DNA of 34,865 bases from Segetibacter sp. (GCA_028288485.1 JAQBNO010000020.1:1-34865); one strand, 5' to 3'. Shown: positions 16,564-26,126, numbered from the stretch's first letter. Numbers and translations are program-made. The notes: generated by a model from the sequence alone, not told the origin.

Positions 16564-18729
16564 TCATTTACTAACAGTGGCCACTGTTGCACTTTTTGCT
16601 GTTTCAATATCTTTGGCAACATCAGGCCTGATCTTTTCCCAGTGAAACTCTAAACGCTGGTTTTCTTTTGAACGAACACCGCCTTGTTCGCTATAATGAA
16701 CGAGTGGCATATCATTGTAAATAGGACGGGTAATAGCGACAACAACATCCCAATATTTCAGAGCATTTTCCAGGTGAGTTACGGCGCTTTGCTTATTCTC
16801 TTCGCCACCCCTGCTACGATAAGTTTGAAGCGCAACGGCAGCCTTCAGTTTTTCGGCAAAGTGCAACCCCATATTCGCCCAGGTTTTAATGTCTGCCACC
16901 TCGAACATGAGTGTATTGTTACTGGCGGTCTTAATTGTTTTTACCAGCTCAAGCGCCTCTTTACAATCACGTTCAAGCATATTGATTAAAACAGGAGGCG
17001 TAATCTTATTGGCAGCAAATGTGCCACCCGACCCAGTTGTTTTTACATAGTCAGCAACTGAAACATAATCAGGGTCAGTTACAGGCTGGTTAATGATCCG
17101 GTTAATTGAAATATATTCTACCCTTTTTATTTTATTATCAAGCGCCATAAAACCCTCGGTATATAAGGTTAAATCCATCGTGAAATCGAACAAAGAACCG
17201 AGGCGCAAGGGAGTGGTTCCGGCAAGCGCGGAGGCTTTTAATAAATTGTCGCCGGCTTTACCATAACGGCGGGTAAACTCCGCCTGGAAAATAGCATCGG
17301 GTGTGGAAGGATTGTACAATAATCTTCCCCACAATTTGTAAAATAACCACTGACGTTCAAAAGCATACTTCCAATCTACCTTGATCGCAGGCTTTGTAAA
17401 ATAATCTTTTGCGGGAATATAGGTTTCAGACCCTATAAAATAACCACCCACGTACGACTGGTCATTTTCGGCAATATGCGCACGAATGAAACCGGGCACT
17501 CCCCAACGGAGGCAGAAAAAGTCTTCATTCCTCGCCGTCCAGGTAACCTTGTAATTTTTCGGCTCAGGTTTAAAGTAGGTGTCGTACAACTTGCCACCAT
17601 GAACCTTTACCAATTTTGGAGTGGAATGTGCGTGTGACCAGTTGTATTTCAGGTCGGCATAAATAGGCGCCTGCAGGAAAGAAAACCGGCCTTCTTCATC
17701 GATTGCCTTCCTGGTTAATTTCTCGGTTTCGATACTTGTAACGCCTAAAGAGCCGGTGGTACTTGAAAAAGGAATGCGGTGAATGAGTTTTAATTTCCGT
17801 CCTGACAAACGCATACCTTCTATAATCGTTTGCCGCATCCAGTCTTCACGTTGCTGCGGACTCATTCCGCCCATTCCCTCACCCAAAGTTAGTCCCATGC
17901 CCGTGATCTCAGGATACTCCTGCAGCATTTGGGTTACACATTCGCGGGTGTAACGCTTAACCAGTTCCGAGGTATCGCCTTTAACAAAAAAGTCGTGCTG
18001 AACGTTGTCAAGGTTATGTGCCTTCGAAAACCCGGGACTCACAAATATGTTGAATGGAATGATATAGGTATCGATCGCACGCTCTTTAGCCATTTTAAAA
18101 ATGCTGGAGAAGAGTGTTTTCCATTCCTTCATTTCGGCATCGTTAAATGGCGATGCTTCAGGAAAGTTTTTCGGCTTGATCATGAAAGTATACGGATGCA
18201 GGTTCCATAACGAAAGCGAGTTGAGGCGATTTTCGACCATCATATCCAAAAAAGCTTTCCAGTAATTTACATCCTTACACGTTTCCATGTGCAGGTCAAG
18301 CGCGTAGCTGTGGCGGTAAGTATCCCATGGCAAATCGAATTTGACGGCGCGTAACGAATAATTCGGCTTCTCGCTTCCTGGTTTTATATTTTGCAAACGC
18401 GTACCGTTTCGTATGTCTTCAGCAACTGATAATCCGCCATAGATCATTCCTCTTTCATCGCCGCCGGTAATAGAGATCTTCTTTGCAGCTGTAACAACTG
18501 AAAATGCTTCGCTTTGCAGGTTTCCTGTGTTTACAGAAAGGTGAATTTCAAAATCGGCTTCTGATTCTTTCAAAGTATATCCTTTGGCTGTGAGTGATTT
18601 TTTAATCACTCCCGCAGCATAGGTTGCTTGTGGGGAAGCTTTGGAATAGACCAGGTGAACAGCCTGCGAAAATGCTGAAGGAATAAACCCGGTAAGTGCA
18701 ATGATTAATAGACAAATTATTTTTTTCAT
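16564..18729 (-). CDS. Secreted GH67-like glycoside hydrolase, 721 aa
   Basis: Close tandem paralog of the 726-aa protein. The Sec signal ends PSAFSQ at about 22. The N-terminal domain holds TGGDERGMIYGGLSVAEDI. In the barrel region are LSLWNLHPYTFMIK, PFNIFVSP, GMGLTLGEGMGG (Glu284), YNWSHAHSTP, TARNEDFFCLRWG (401-403 Asn-Glu-Asp) and GSETYIPAKDY (Glu435). All candidate active-site residues seen in the 726-aa copy are kept. The C-terminal part has WGRLLYNPSTPDAIF and the shared ending around RPIYNDMPLVHYSE. It lies 159 bp downstream of the 732-aa paralog, and a dispersed repeat occupies most of that gap. Differences from its twin cluster around the His285/Leu282 position and the 320-350 loop, which may tune substrate choice. 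Confidence 0.82.
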   Translation of the reverse strand: MKKIICLLIIALTGFIPSAFSQAVHLVYSKASPQATYAAGVIKKSLTAKGYTLKESEADFEIHLSVNTGNLQSEAFSVVTAAKKISITGGDERGMIYGGLSVAEDIRNGTRLQNIKPGSEKPNYSLRAVKFDLPWDTYRHSYALDLHMETCKDVNYWKAFLDMMVENRLNSLSLWNLHPYTFMIKPKNFPEASPFNDAEMKEWKTLFSSIFKMAKERAIDTYIIPFNIFVSPGFSKAHNLDNVQHDFFVKGDTSELVKRYTRECVTQMLQEYPEITGMGLTLGEGMGGMSPQQREDWMRQTIIEGMRLSGRKLKLIHRIPFSSTTGSLGVTSIETEKLTRKAIDEEGRFSFLQAPIYADLKYNWSHAHSTPKLVKVHGGKLYDTYFKPEPKNYKVTWTARNEDFFCLRWGVPGFIRAHIAENDQSYVGGYFIGSETYIPAKDYFTKPAIKVDWKYAFERQWLFYKLWGRLLYNPSTPDAIFQAEFTRRYGKAGDNLLKASALAGTTPLRLGSLFDFTMDLTLYTEGFMALDNKIKRVEYISINRIINQPVTDPDYVSVADYVKTTGSGGTFAANKITPPVLINMLERDCKEALELVKTIKTASNNTLMFEVADIKTWANMGLHFAEKLKAAVALQTYRSRGGEENKQSAVTHLENALKYWDVVVAITRPIYNDMPLVHYSEQGGVRSKENQRLEFHWEKIRPDVAKDIETAKSATVATVSK

Positions 18730-18791
18730 GAACAGAATTTAATAGGTCGGCACCGTTTATTTTAGTTATTTGTTCTTCCGGAACCGGAATT

Positions 18792-18850
18792 CTTTTTTTG
18801 CTCCGGCTCCAGTTCTTTTAATGACCTCCTGTTGTGTCACTCCCTTGTAC
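18792..18850 (-). repeat. Dispersed 60-bp repeat upstream of the 721-aa hydrolase gene
   Basis: On the minus strand it begins GTACAAGGGAGTGACACAAC, then runs through TTAAAAG and CTGGAGCCGGAGC to an A-run ending near 18792. It belongs to the same GTGACACAAC variant as copy A at 5919-5977. It sits about 60 bp before the 721-aa start codon. Confidence 0.65.
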
Positions 18851-18888
18851 TTGTATTTTTCATGGCAACAAGTTCGACATGCAAGAGA

Positions 18889-21087
18889 TCATAGTTTGCC
18901 AAAAGGTACCGCTTCCTTGATCAACAAAAGATCCCGTTCCACTTGTGGCAGGTACTTCGACCAGGAAAACCTTTTTGCATCTTTATAAGCATTTCCGCCG
19001 GAATTATAACCTTCAATATAAGGCACTTCAATGTAGTGCTTCGATGTAATATCGCTGACTGTTTTCCAATGCTGTATAGACCTGCTAATTAATTCAAGTG
19101 CTTTTTGTTGTTGCGCTTTATCACCCGTACTCCGGAACCTTTGGAGCGCTACACCAGCACGAAGTTTCCCGGCAAAATAGCTGCTTAAATGCGCCCAGGT
19201 TTCAAGGTCGTCTAATTCACACGCCAAAGTGGGAGATGCATTTGCTCTAAGTTTTTGCACCTGTTGTAAAACGAGTTTACTTTCTGTTTCCAATGAATCG
19301 GCAATGGACAAAGGGCTAATTTTTCCTGTTGGCAATAGCTTGTTCTCCACAGCCAGTTTCACATACTCGGGAATTGATAAATAGGAAGGTTCTAATACCG
19401 GGTGGTCGATCAGTTCGTTGATGGAAATAAAGGAAGATACCGTGTCGTAAAGGCCTGCATTGGCAGCAAAAGGAGCCAGGAAACCTTCTGAATAAAGGGT
19501 ATAATCCCAGGTAGCTGCAAAAAAAGAAGCTAAACGAAGTGGCATTTGACTTGCGGCCGAGTAAGCTTTCTGCAAAGTTCTCCCGGTATTTTTACCATAA
19601 CGCTTGTCGAAAGCCGCCTCAAAAACTGTATTTGCAGTAGTTGGATCGTATAATAACCTTCCCCACAACTCGTAAAACAGCCATTGTTTTTGAAATGCAT
19701 ATTCCCAGTTTACATGGTTATTTGCAACATGCGAGTAGTCTTTCGCCGGGATATAACCTTCCGAACCGACAAAATAACCATTTACATAAGGAGCTGTATT
19801 TTGGGCAATATGGCGACGAATGAAATCTGCCTGTCCCCAACGAAGAATAAAAAAGTCTTCATTGCGGATCATCCATTCAATGCGGTAATTGTTTGGCTGG
19901 GGATTCCAGTATCCATCGTCACGCTTTCCCGAATGAGAGTCGTGGGTCATGGCTAAAACAGGCGTAGAATGGCCGTGCGACCAGTTAAACTTCACTTCCA
20001 CCAAAGTGGTGTCGGGAAGTTTAGCATTATCAATTACGCGGCGCATTTCTACAGGATCAGAAGAAAGCACTGAACGGTGGAGCAATTTAACCGGTCGCTT
20101 CGCTGCTTTGATGCCTGCTACCACGGTTTCTTCAATCCAGTCTTCCCTGTCTTTAGGAGTCATTACCGGTAAGTTTGAACGGGATGTGGTGAAGTTGCTC
20201 ATCCAGTCTGCCAGCGTAATGCCAATACCGGCAAGGTCAGGATATTCGTTGATGACCTGGGTTACCACTTCACGGGTATATTTTTTAACGATATTGGAAG
20301 TATCATTGCGCTCAAGAACGCCATAAGTTTTAGCAAATTCTGGTGAAACGGCAATATTCCAGTTAACAATAAAAGGTTCAATTCCACGGTCTTTTGCCAT
20401 CCTGAATAAGGAAGTCCAGAAGTGCTTCCAGCCGGCCATTTCTTTCTCAGTAAAATTATTAGCTCCCGGAAAATTTGTAGCTTTTACCATGAAAGAAAAC
20501 GGATGAATATTCCATAAAGAGAGAACATTGAACCGGTTCTCCGCCATCTGGTCAAGAAACTTTTGCCAAAAAGAAAGATCGCGACAAACTCCAGAATGAA
20601 GATCCATAGAGGGACCTGAACGATAAGATGACCAGGGTAAATTGAATTTAATGGCTCGTACGGTAAAATGAGGACCCGTTTTTTTAGGAGTAATTGTTTG
20701 CCAGGTTTTACCCATTTGTAATTGTCCGGCTACTTCCATCGCTCCGTACATGGCTCCTACTCTATCACCAGAGGTAATTAAAAGCTGTTTGTTTTTGAAG
20801 CTGATCTCGAAACCTTCCTTTTGAGTAGTTTGATCAGCAGAGATCTTTATTACTATATCAGCATCGGTATTGTTAGTTGCGAGCCCGATCTTCTGTAACT
20901 GTTGACCCCTTTTTTGAAGCGCTTCTCCTATTTTGCCAACTCCAAACAAAACAGGTTGTTCCTTCATATCAAAGGCAACTTTCACTTGCGCCAAAGCCGA
21001 TTTGGATAGTATGCATAGTAATACAACGGGGATCAGCCGAAGTAACTTTATAAAGATGCTTGTGTAAATTCTGGCAGCTCTTCTCAA
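18889..21087 (-). CDS. Secreted GH67-like glycoside hydrolase, 732 aa, altered candidate acid motif
   Basis: Third hydrolase of the tandem group. The TTG at 21087 is my preferred start, because it leads straight into a signal peptide (RRAARIYTSIF then LLRLIPVVLLCILSKSALAQ, cleavage near 33). The frame stays open upstream to an ATG at 21216 and a TTG at 21237, but that stretch is made of a dispersed repeat. The N-terminal domain has SGDRVGAMYGAMEVAGQL. The barrel keeps LSLWNIHPFSFMVK, FNWSHGHSTP, IRNEDFFILRWG (409-411) and GSEGYIPAKDY (Glu443). However, the Gly-Glu of its paralogs is Ala-Asp here (GITLADW, Asp294), with a 15-residue-longer loop after it. It may act on a different substrate or be a binding protein. 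It follows the second SusD. Confidence 0.8.
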   Translation of the reverse strand: MRRAARIYTSIFIKLLRLIPVVLLCILSKSALAQVKVAFDMKEQPVLFGVGKIGEALQKRGQQLQKIGLATNNTDADIVIKISADQTTQKEGFEISFKNKQLLITSGDRVGAMYGAMEVAGQLQMGKTWQTITPKKTGPHFTVRAIKFNLPWSSYRSGPSMDLHSGVCRDLSFWQKFLDQMAENRFNVLSLWNIHPFSFMVKATNFPGANNFTEKEMAGWKHFWTSLFRMAKDRGIEPFIVNWNIAVSPEFAKTYGVLERNDTSNIVKKYTREVVTQVINEYPDLAGIGITLADWMSNFTTSRSNLPVMTPKDREDWIEETVVAGIKAAKRPVKLLHRSVLSSDPVEMRRVIDNAKLPDTTLVEVKFNWSHGHSTPVLAMTHDSHSGKRDDGYWNPQPNNYRIEWMIRNEDFFILRWGQADFIRRHIAQNTAPYVNGYFVGSEGYIPAKDYSHVANNHVNWEYAFQKQWLFYELWGRLLYDPTTANTVFEAAFDKRYGKNTGRTLQKAYSAASQMPLRLASFFAATWDYTLYSEGFLAPFAANAGLYDTVSSFISINELIDHPVLEPSYLSIPEYVKLAVENKLLPTGKISPLSIADSLETESKLVLQQVQKLRANASPTLACELDDLETWAHLSSYFAGKLRAGVALQRFRSTGDKAQQQKALELISRSIQHWKTVSDITSKHYIEVPYIEGYNSGGNAYKDAKRFSWSKYLPQVERDLLLIKEAVPFGKL

Positions 21088-21151
21088 GATTATGCTATTT
21101 ATATTTCCATTCGTCTCGTTGCATCCTGTACCGCCAAAATCAAGCTTTGCG

Positions 21152-21209
21152 GTACAAGTGAGTGACACAACGATGTTGATTAAAGTTATCGTGTTGGTCC
21201 AATAAAAAT
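21152..21209 (+). repeat. Dispersed 60-bp repeat upstream of the 732-aa hydrolase gene
   Basis: Begins GTACAAGTGAGTGACACAAC and runs through ATTAAAGTTATCGTG to CAATAAAAATT. A worn opposite arm (CTCGTTGCATCCTGTAC, about 21116-21132) lies just to its left, so this may be another inverted pair with a short spacer. It overlaps the artificial upstream extension of the 732-aa reading frame. Confidence 0.65.
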
Positions 21210-21309
21210 TCTTCATTTTGCCGGCGTTGAGTTGCAAGTAGTGAGTGCTTGAGCAATAATTCTTACTCTACTCACGCAGAAAACTCGCTACTGACGACTC
21301 TGCACTCCC

Positions 21310-22749
21310 CTATTCATACCCCGGATTTTGTGGAAATACGGAACGGTCGTTTATAATCTGCAACTGGTTTAAAGGTACCGGGAAAACGGTCATGTATGGT
21401 TTCATTCCGTAAGGAGCCATCACTGCGAGGGCACGCCCTGTTCTTACCAGATCGAACCATCTTTGTCCTTCAGAAGAAAGTTCCAGTCTTCTTTCCAGGT
21501 ATATTTTTTCCCTTGTTTCTGCCTGCGAAAGACCCGAGTAAGTGCCAACTTTAGCCCTGCTTCTTACCTTATTTAAATTGGTAATGGCAGCGTCGGTTTT
21601 GCCGTTTTCGTTCAAGGCTTCAGCATACATTAATAATACATCAGCATAACGGATAACTTTCCAGTTTGCCTTGCTGTCGCCCCCGCTCGGTACGGGTGTA
21701 ATATATTTAAGTGTAAAAGATTGCTGGGTTTGAGCTGGTAGTTTTACGAAATTTCCGTTCTTGTCAACCACCCCACCCTGAACTACTGTAATGTCTCTTC
21801 TTACGTCGCCCGGCTCGAACAAATTAAACAAATGCGGTGGCGGTGCATTGTTATCTCCGAGCGTACCCTTAACTCCAAAAACATCCGCTATAGGTGTAAA
21901 CTGAGGAAGAAATGCATTGGTTATGCCGTTTCCTTCACCAATTCCTTCCTCGTACTCAATGTCGAAGATGTATTCTTTATGATGTTCATTCTTCGAATAA
22001 TCGAATAGTTCTTTGTAATTCGGCAAAAGGTCGTAACCCATTGTAGTTACCTCCTGTAGTTTCGCTTCCGCCTTTGGAAAATCTTTGCGGGTTAAATACA
22101 CCTTCCCCAACAAAGCCTTTGCCGCTCCTTTGGTAGGTCTTCCTACATCGGTACCTGAATAGGTTGCAGGCAAATTATTTTCTGCGGCTGTTAAATCGGG
22201 AATGATGACTTCACTATAAACCTGTTCCGCTTTCTGGCGACCGGTTTTGTACGAGTCGTCAACAGATACCGGGGATGTGAGGAGAGGCACGTCGCCGAAT
22301 ATTCGAACCAGGTCAAAATAGGCAAGTGCCCGAAGGAACTTCGCCTCAGCTTTATGACGTTCTTTATTTTTCACCACTGCAACGTCGGCAGGCTCTATTT
22401 TCGATAAAATTTCATTTGCCCGGCTAATTACCTGGTAGTAATTGCGCCAGGTATCCCTTAAAAGTGGATCGTCATTATTTAAAGTGAAGACATCTACAGC
22501 AACGCGGCTTAGATTAGCAAGTACCTCATGCCTTGAATCATCGGCACGCAAATCACCAAAAACCCAAAAGTTATTATACTGCGCCTGCAGCGGAGTATAA
22601 CAGCCGATTACCGCATCCTGGAAATCCTTATCCGTTTTGTACAAAACGTCGACAGTAACTGTTGATATCGGAGTCAACCCGATAAAGTCTTTCTTGCACG
22701 ATACCATCATTGATAAGGCTATGGCACATGTAAAATATATTTTTTTCAT
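21310..22749 (-). CDS. SusD/RagB-family outer-membrane nutrient-binding lipoprotein (second pair)
   Basis: Surface glycan-binding lipoprotein of 479 aa. The ATG at 22749 gives MKKIYFTCAIALSMMVSC, a lipoprotein signal with Cys18 followed by KKD. A TTG ten codons upstream overlaps the SusC stop and is not needed. It shows the SusD N-terminal helical pattern (AKFLRALAYFDLVRIFGDVP near 135-155) and the C-terminal SusD/RagB domain (RYADVLLMYAEALNENGKT; ERRLELSSEGQRWFDLVRTG), and ends FPQNPGYE. It is a clear paralog of the first SusD, most different in the middle (about 240-330), the region expected to shape ligand contact. It begins 26 bp after its SusC partner and is followed by the 732-aa hydrolase. 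Confidence 0.95.
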   Translation of the reverse strand: MKKIYFTCAIALSMMVSCKKDFIGLTPISTVTVDVLYKTDKDFQDAVIGCYTPLQAQYNNFWVFGDLRADDSRHEVLANLSRVAVDVFTLNNDDPLLRDTWRNYYQVISRANEILSKIEPADVAVVKNKERHKAEAKFLRALAYFDLVRIFGDVPLLTSPVSVDDSYKTGRQKAEQVYSEVIIPDLTAAENNLPATYSGTDVGRPTKGAAKALLGKVYLTRKDFPKAEAKLQEVTTMGYDLLPNYKELFDYSKNEHHKEYIFDIEYEEGIGEGNGITNAFLPQFTPIADVFGVKGTLGDNNAPPPHLFNLFEPGDVRRDITVVQGGVVDKNGNFVKLPAQTQQSFTLKYITPVPSGGDSKANWKVIRYADVLLMYAEALNENGKTDAAITNLNKVRSRAKVGTYSGLSQAETREKIYLERRLELSSEGQRWFDLVRTGRALAVMAPYGMKPYMTVFPVPLNQLQIINDRSVFPQNPGYE

Positions 22750-22775
22750 ATTGTTATCGTATTGAAGTGATGATA

Positions 22776-25700
22776 TCAAAAACCAACTGTCAAACCTATA
22801 ATAAGGGTTTTTGGTATCGGGTAGTTATTCAACTCGTTACCTGGGGTTAATGCATTTTCGCTGTTACTTACGTCTGGATTAAAAGCAGTGTATTTTGTGA
22901 ACAGGAAAGGATTTGTAGCATTTGCATATACTCTTAAAGAGCTTAAAGCCAGCTTTTTAGCAATCCTGTCGGGCAGCAGGTAGGCTAAAGAAATATTGTT
23001 TACCCTAAGAAATGAGCCGTTATCGAGCCAGAACTGGCTGTAAGTTCCACGGATATTACCGGTAGGAGCATCATTAGGTCTTGGGGTGACACCGTCACCG
23101 GGATCTTGTTCTGACTTCCAATAATTATTTGAAAAAGCATATTGCCTGTAGCGTCCTCTTCCTGTATTACCTGATGCCCGTGATAAATTAAGTATTTCAT
23201 TCCCCTGTGATCCCTGTAGTGTGATACTTAAACTAATTTTATCGTAAGAAAAACGGTTGGTCATTCCATAATAAAAATCAGGGTAGGGTGAACCCATAAT
23301 CGTTTTATCAAAACTATTGATAACGCCATCCGGCTTACCTGAAGGCCCGCTAATATCTACAAACCTGATATCGCCTACCCTTGAGCGATCGCCGGCACCG
23401 GGATTAAAAATGGGGCCTGCATCTAACTCGGCCTGTGTTTTAAAAATTCCGTTTGTTAACCAGCCATAGAACATGCCGATCGGCTGACCGATCATGGTAA
23501 CATTACCGCCAGAATAAATCGGATCGCCGGTAGGCCCTAATTTCACTACTTCATTTTTGTAGGTAGACAAATTAAAGTCGGTGGACCAGTCGAATTTTTT
23601 AGAGGCTATGTTCGCAGTACTCAGCACGAACTCCCATCCCGTATTTTTTACTTCGCCAATATTTTTAAGAGCCGTACTAAAGCCTGTAACATCAGGAACG
23701 TTTACATTCAACAACAAATCGGTATTTCGTGACCTGAAATGGTCTATTGTGATATTAATTCTTCTCTTGAACAAGGCTGCATCAAGGCCAATATTAACCT
23801 GCTTTTGCTTCTCCCAGGTTAACAACGGGTTTGCGAGTCTTCCGGGAGCAAAACCTGCAACAGCGACACCGCCCATCGTATATCTTTCATAATTGATGGT
23901 AGCATAATGTTCGTAATTGCCAATGTTATTATTACCTGTTTCGCCGTAACTACCCCTTAATTTCAGTTCGTTGAGAACACGAACGTTTTTCAAAAAATTT
24001 TCATCCGAAATTCTCCACGCTACCGCTGCTGAAGGAAAAACGCCGTATTTTTTTTCTGCGCCAAAACGGGAGGAGCCGTCGGACCGAATAGATGCAGAAG
24101 CATAATACTTACCTTCGAAGTTATAGTTAAACCTCGCCAGGTACGAAAGCATCGACCATTCACTCTGGTCAGAAGTACCGTTTGTAATTATCCCACTTAC
24201 TGCACTTAATGTAGGAACGAGATTATTCGGGTACCTGTTACTTGTAAGAGAATTTGACTGAAAGGTTTCTTTTTGGCTGGTATAGCCTGCTACAGCCGAA
24301 AAGTTGTGTTTGTTAATTGTCTTATTATAGTTAAGGGTATATTCAGAAAGCCAGCTATATAACATGGAAGAATTATCGGTTCCTACAGCAGGGTCATTAA
24401 AAAAAGCAGGCAGCGATGGTTTAAATAGCATGCCTTTCGAGTTCATATAATTACCACCGAGCAGAATATTAAACTTTAGGTCATCCGTTATTGTATAAGC
24501 TGCATCAAGGTTTCCTAAAAATCGCATTCCTTTGGTGGATGCCATTGTTTCTCTTGCAACAGCGAGGGGATTCTGGAAATCTCCCTGGGCTGCCAGGCCG
24601 GAGAAAACGGTGTAATTCCCGTCTTTATCAAGCAAGGGGTAAAAATTATTAACAGATAGTGCGGTAACAATACTACCGGTTGTGGTTTTATCCGGATTAC
24701 CGCCTGTAACAGGAATGGCGCTCTTTTCGGTAAAAGCCGGGTTTAAATTTACTCTTACCAGCAACCTTTGCGACAATTTGGCTTCAACATTTGCCCTGAA
24801 CGAATAACGGTTGAAGTCGCTGCCGATTACTATTCCTTCCTGTTTAAAATAGCCACCGCTTAAAAGATACTTAACATTCTCACTTCCTCCTGTAGCCGTT
24901 AACTGGTACTGCCTTTGAGGAGCAGTTCGCATAACCTGGCTTAAAGCATCAACGTCGTAGGTATTCTTCCCCGACAGCACGTCTAAGATATCCTGGGGAA
25001 CCGGACGCCTCCATGTTTCCACCGGTCCTGAAACATTGTTTCCTTCATCGATATTCCTGTTTTTAATTCCGTCATAATAATATTGCGCCTGTTCCCTCGC
25101 ATTCTTCATTTCAGGTACTTTCAGTACTTTCTGCCAGCCGGTATAAACGTCTAGCGAAACTACCGCTTTACCCGCCCTTCCTTTGCGGGTATTAATAATA
25201 ATTACGCCGTTAGAACCGCGTGATCCGTAAATTGCCGTAGCTGAAGCATCCTTCAATATATCCAGGCTTTCAATATCATTGGGGTTTAATGTTTCAATAT
25301 TTGAAGTAGGAAAACCGTCAACCACGTACAAAGGACCGGTTCCTGCCGAGATACTTCCAATACCCCGAATATTAATCTGCGGTGCAGCTCCCGGTTCTCC
25401 CGAAACAGCCTTTACCTGAACGCCGGCTGCCTTACCTGCTAATGCCTGGTCTACCCGGGTTACTGCTAATTCCCTTATATCCTTACTTCCTACTGAGGCA
25501 ATGGAGCCTGTGAGATCCTTTCTTCTTTGCGTACCATATCCCACCACTACAACCTGTTCTAACGAAGCAGTTGTTCCTTTCATCTTAATGACTAAAGATA
25601 AAGTTGCGTCGCTTTTAATGTTATAACCCGCTAAGGTTTGTGTCTCGTAGCCGACAGTAGAAAATGTAAAAGTGTAAGGGCCACCTGAAGTTACCCTTGA

Positions 25701-25925
25701 AAAGGTAAAAACACCCGAACTATCGGTACTGGTTCCCGAGGTAAAATTGGTTGCGGTGTTCCTGATAACAACCGACACGCCTGGTAAAGGTGAACTGGCC
25801 TCATTTTGAACAATGCCTTTAACTGCGCTGGTATTTTGCGCACCTGCATTTAAAAAAAAGAAGATAAAAAAAAGGAACAACAGGGCAAAAATATTGCCCT
25901 TGGATTTAAGTAGATTAAATCGCAT
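22776..25925 (-). CDS. SusC/RagA-family TonB-dependent transporter without STN domain (second pair)
   Basis: Outer-membrane importer of 1049 aa. The signal peptide (LFLFFIFFFLNAGAQ, cleavage near 30) leads directly into a carboxypeptidase-regulatory-like domain (about 33-115; VKGIVQNEASSPLPGVSVVI), then VVVGYGTQRRKDLTG, a plug with DILKDASATAIYGSRGSNG, and a barrel ending GLTVGF. There is no STN domain, so unlike its paralog it should not signal through FecR by itself. Long stretches are shared with the first SusC, for example PYPDFYYGMTNRFSY, which indicates an old duplication of the whole SusC/D pair. It is the first gene after a 1.1-kb gap and probably heads the unit SusC-SusD-732-721-726. 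Confidence 0.96.
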   Translation of the reverse strand: MRFNLLKSKGNIFALLFLFFIFFFLNAGAQNTSAVKGIVQNEASSPLPGVSVVIRNTATNFTSGTSTDSSGVFTFSRVTSGGPYTFTFSTVGYETQTLAGYNIKSDATLSLVIKMKGTTASLEQVVVVGYGTQRRKDLTGSIASVGSKDIRELAVTRVDQALAGKAAGVQVKAVSGEPGAAPQINIRGIGSISAGTGPLYVVDGFPTSNIETLNPNDIESLDILKDASATAIYGSRGSNGVIIINTRKGRAGKAVVSLDVYTGWQKVLKVPEMKNAREQAQYYYDGIKNRNIDEGNNVSGPVETWRRPVPQDILDVLSGKNTYDVDALSQVMRTAPQRQYQLTATGGSENVKYLLSGGYFKQEGIVIGSDFNRYSFRANVEAKLSQRLLVRVNLNPAFTEKSAIPVTGGNPDKTTTGSIVTALSVNNFYPLLDKDGNYTVFSGLAAQGDFQNPLAVARETMASTKGMRFLGNLDAAYTITDDLKFNILLGGNYMNSKGMLFKPSLPAFFNDPAVGTDNSSMLYSWLSEYTLNYNKTINKHNFSAVAGYTSQKETFQSNSLTSNRYPNNLVPTLSAVSGIITNGTSDQSEWSMLSYLARFNYNFEGKYYASASIRSDGSSRFGAEKKYGVFPSAAVAWRISDENFLKNVRVLNELKLRGSYGETGNNNIGNYEHYATINYERYTMGGVAVAGFAPGRLANPLLTWEKQKQVNIGLDAALFKRRINITIDHFRSRNTDLLLNVNVPDVTGFSTALKNIGEVKNTGWEFVLSTANIASKKFDWSTDFNLSTYKNEVVKLGPTGDPIYSGGNVTMIGQPIGMFYGWLTNGIFKTQAELDAGPIFNPGAGDRSRVGDIRFVDISGPSGKPDGVINSFDKTIMGSPYPDFYYGMTNRFSYDKISLSITLQGSQGNEILNLSRASGNTGRGRYRQYAFSNNYWKSEQDPGDGVTPRPNDAPTGNIRGTYSQFWLDNGSFLRVNNISLAYLLPDRIAKKLALSSLRVYANATNPFLFTKYTAFNPDVSNSENALTPGNELNNYPIPKTLIIGLTVGF

Positions 25926-26102
25926 ATGACTTGCTGTTTTTAGAGTGTAAAAGGTATCAGATACCGATGTCGTTATTCGTCGTCTCTGGTGAGGAGAAAA
26001 CTTTTGTAAGTAAGATCAATTATTATAAAATAGACTTAGTCTTGTTAATGTATATCAGAATATTTTAATTGTAGTGTGATACCAACTTCAGTTTTTTTAA
26101 TA

Positions 26103-26126
26103 ATCATCGTTGCCACGCTCGGTTCA
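26103..26126 (-). repeat. 24-bp repeat, perfect inverted match to 34795-34818
   Basis: The minus strand reads TGAACCGAGCGTGGCAACGA followed by TGAT, identical over 24 bases to the plus strand at 34795-34818. The GCAACGATG part is shared with the 60-bp repeats, so it may be a related subtype. Confidence 0.75.

Noticed and set aside
21216-21237. ATG at 21216 or TTG at 21237 as start of the 732-aa hydrolase gene
   Set aside because: Both would place a repeat element and a second hydrophobic segment before the obvious signal peptide; the TTG at 21087 fits better, though this is not proven.
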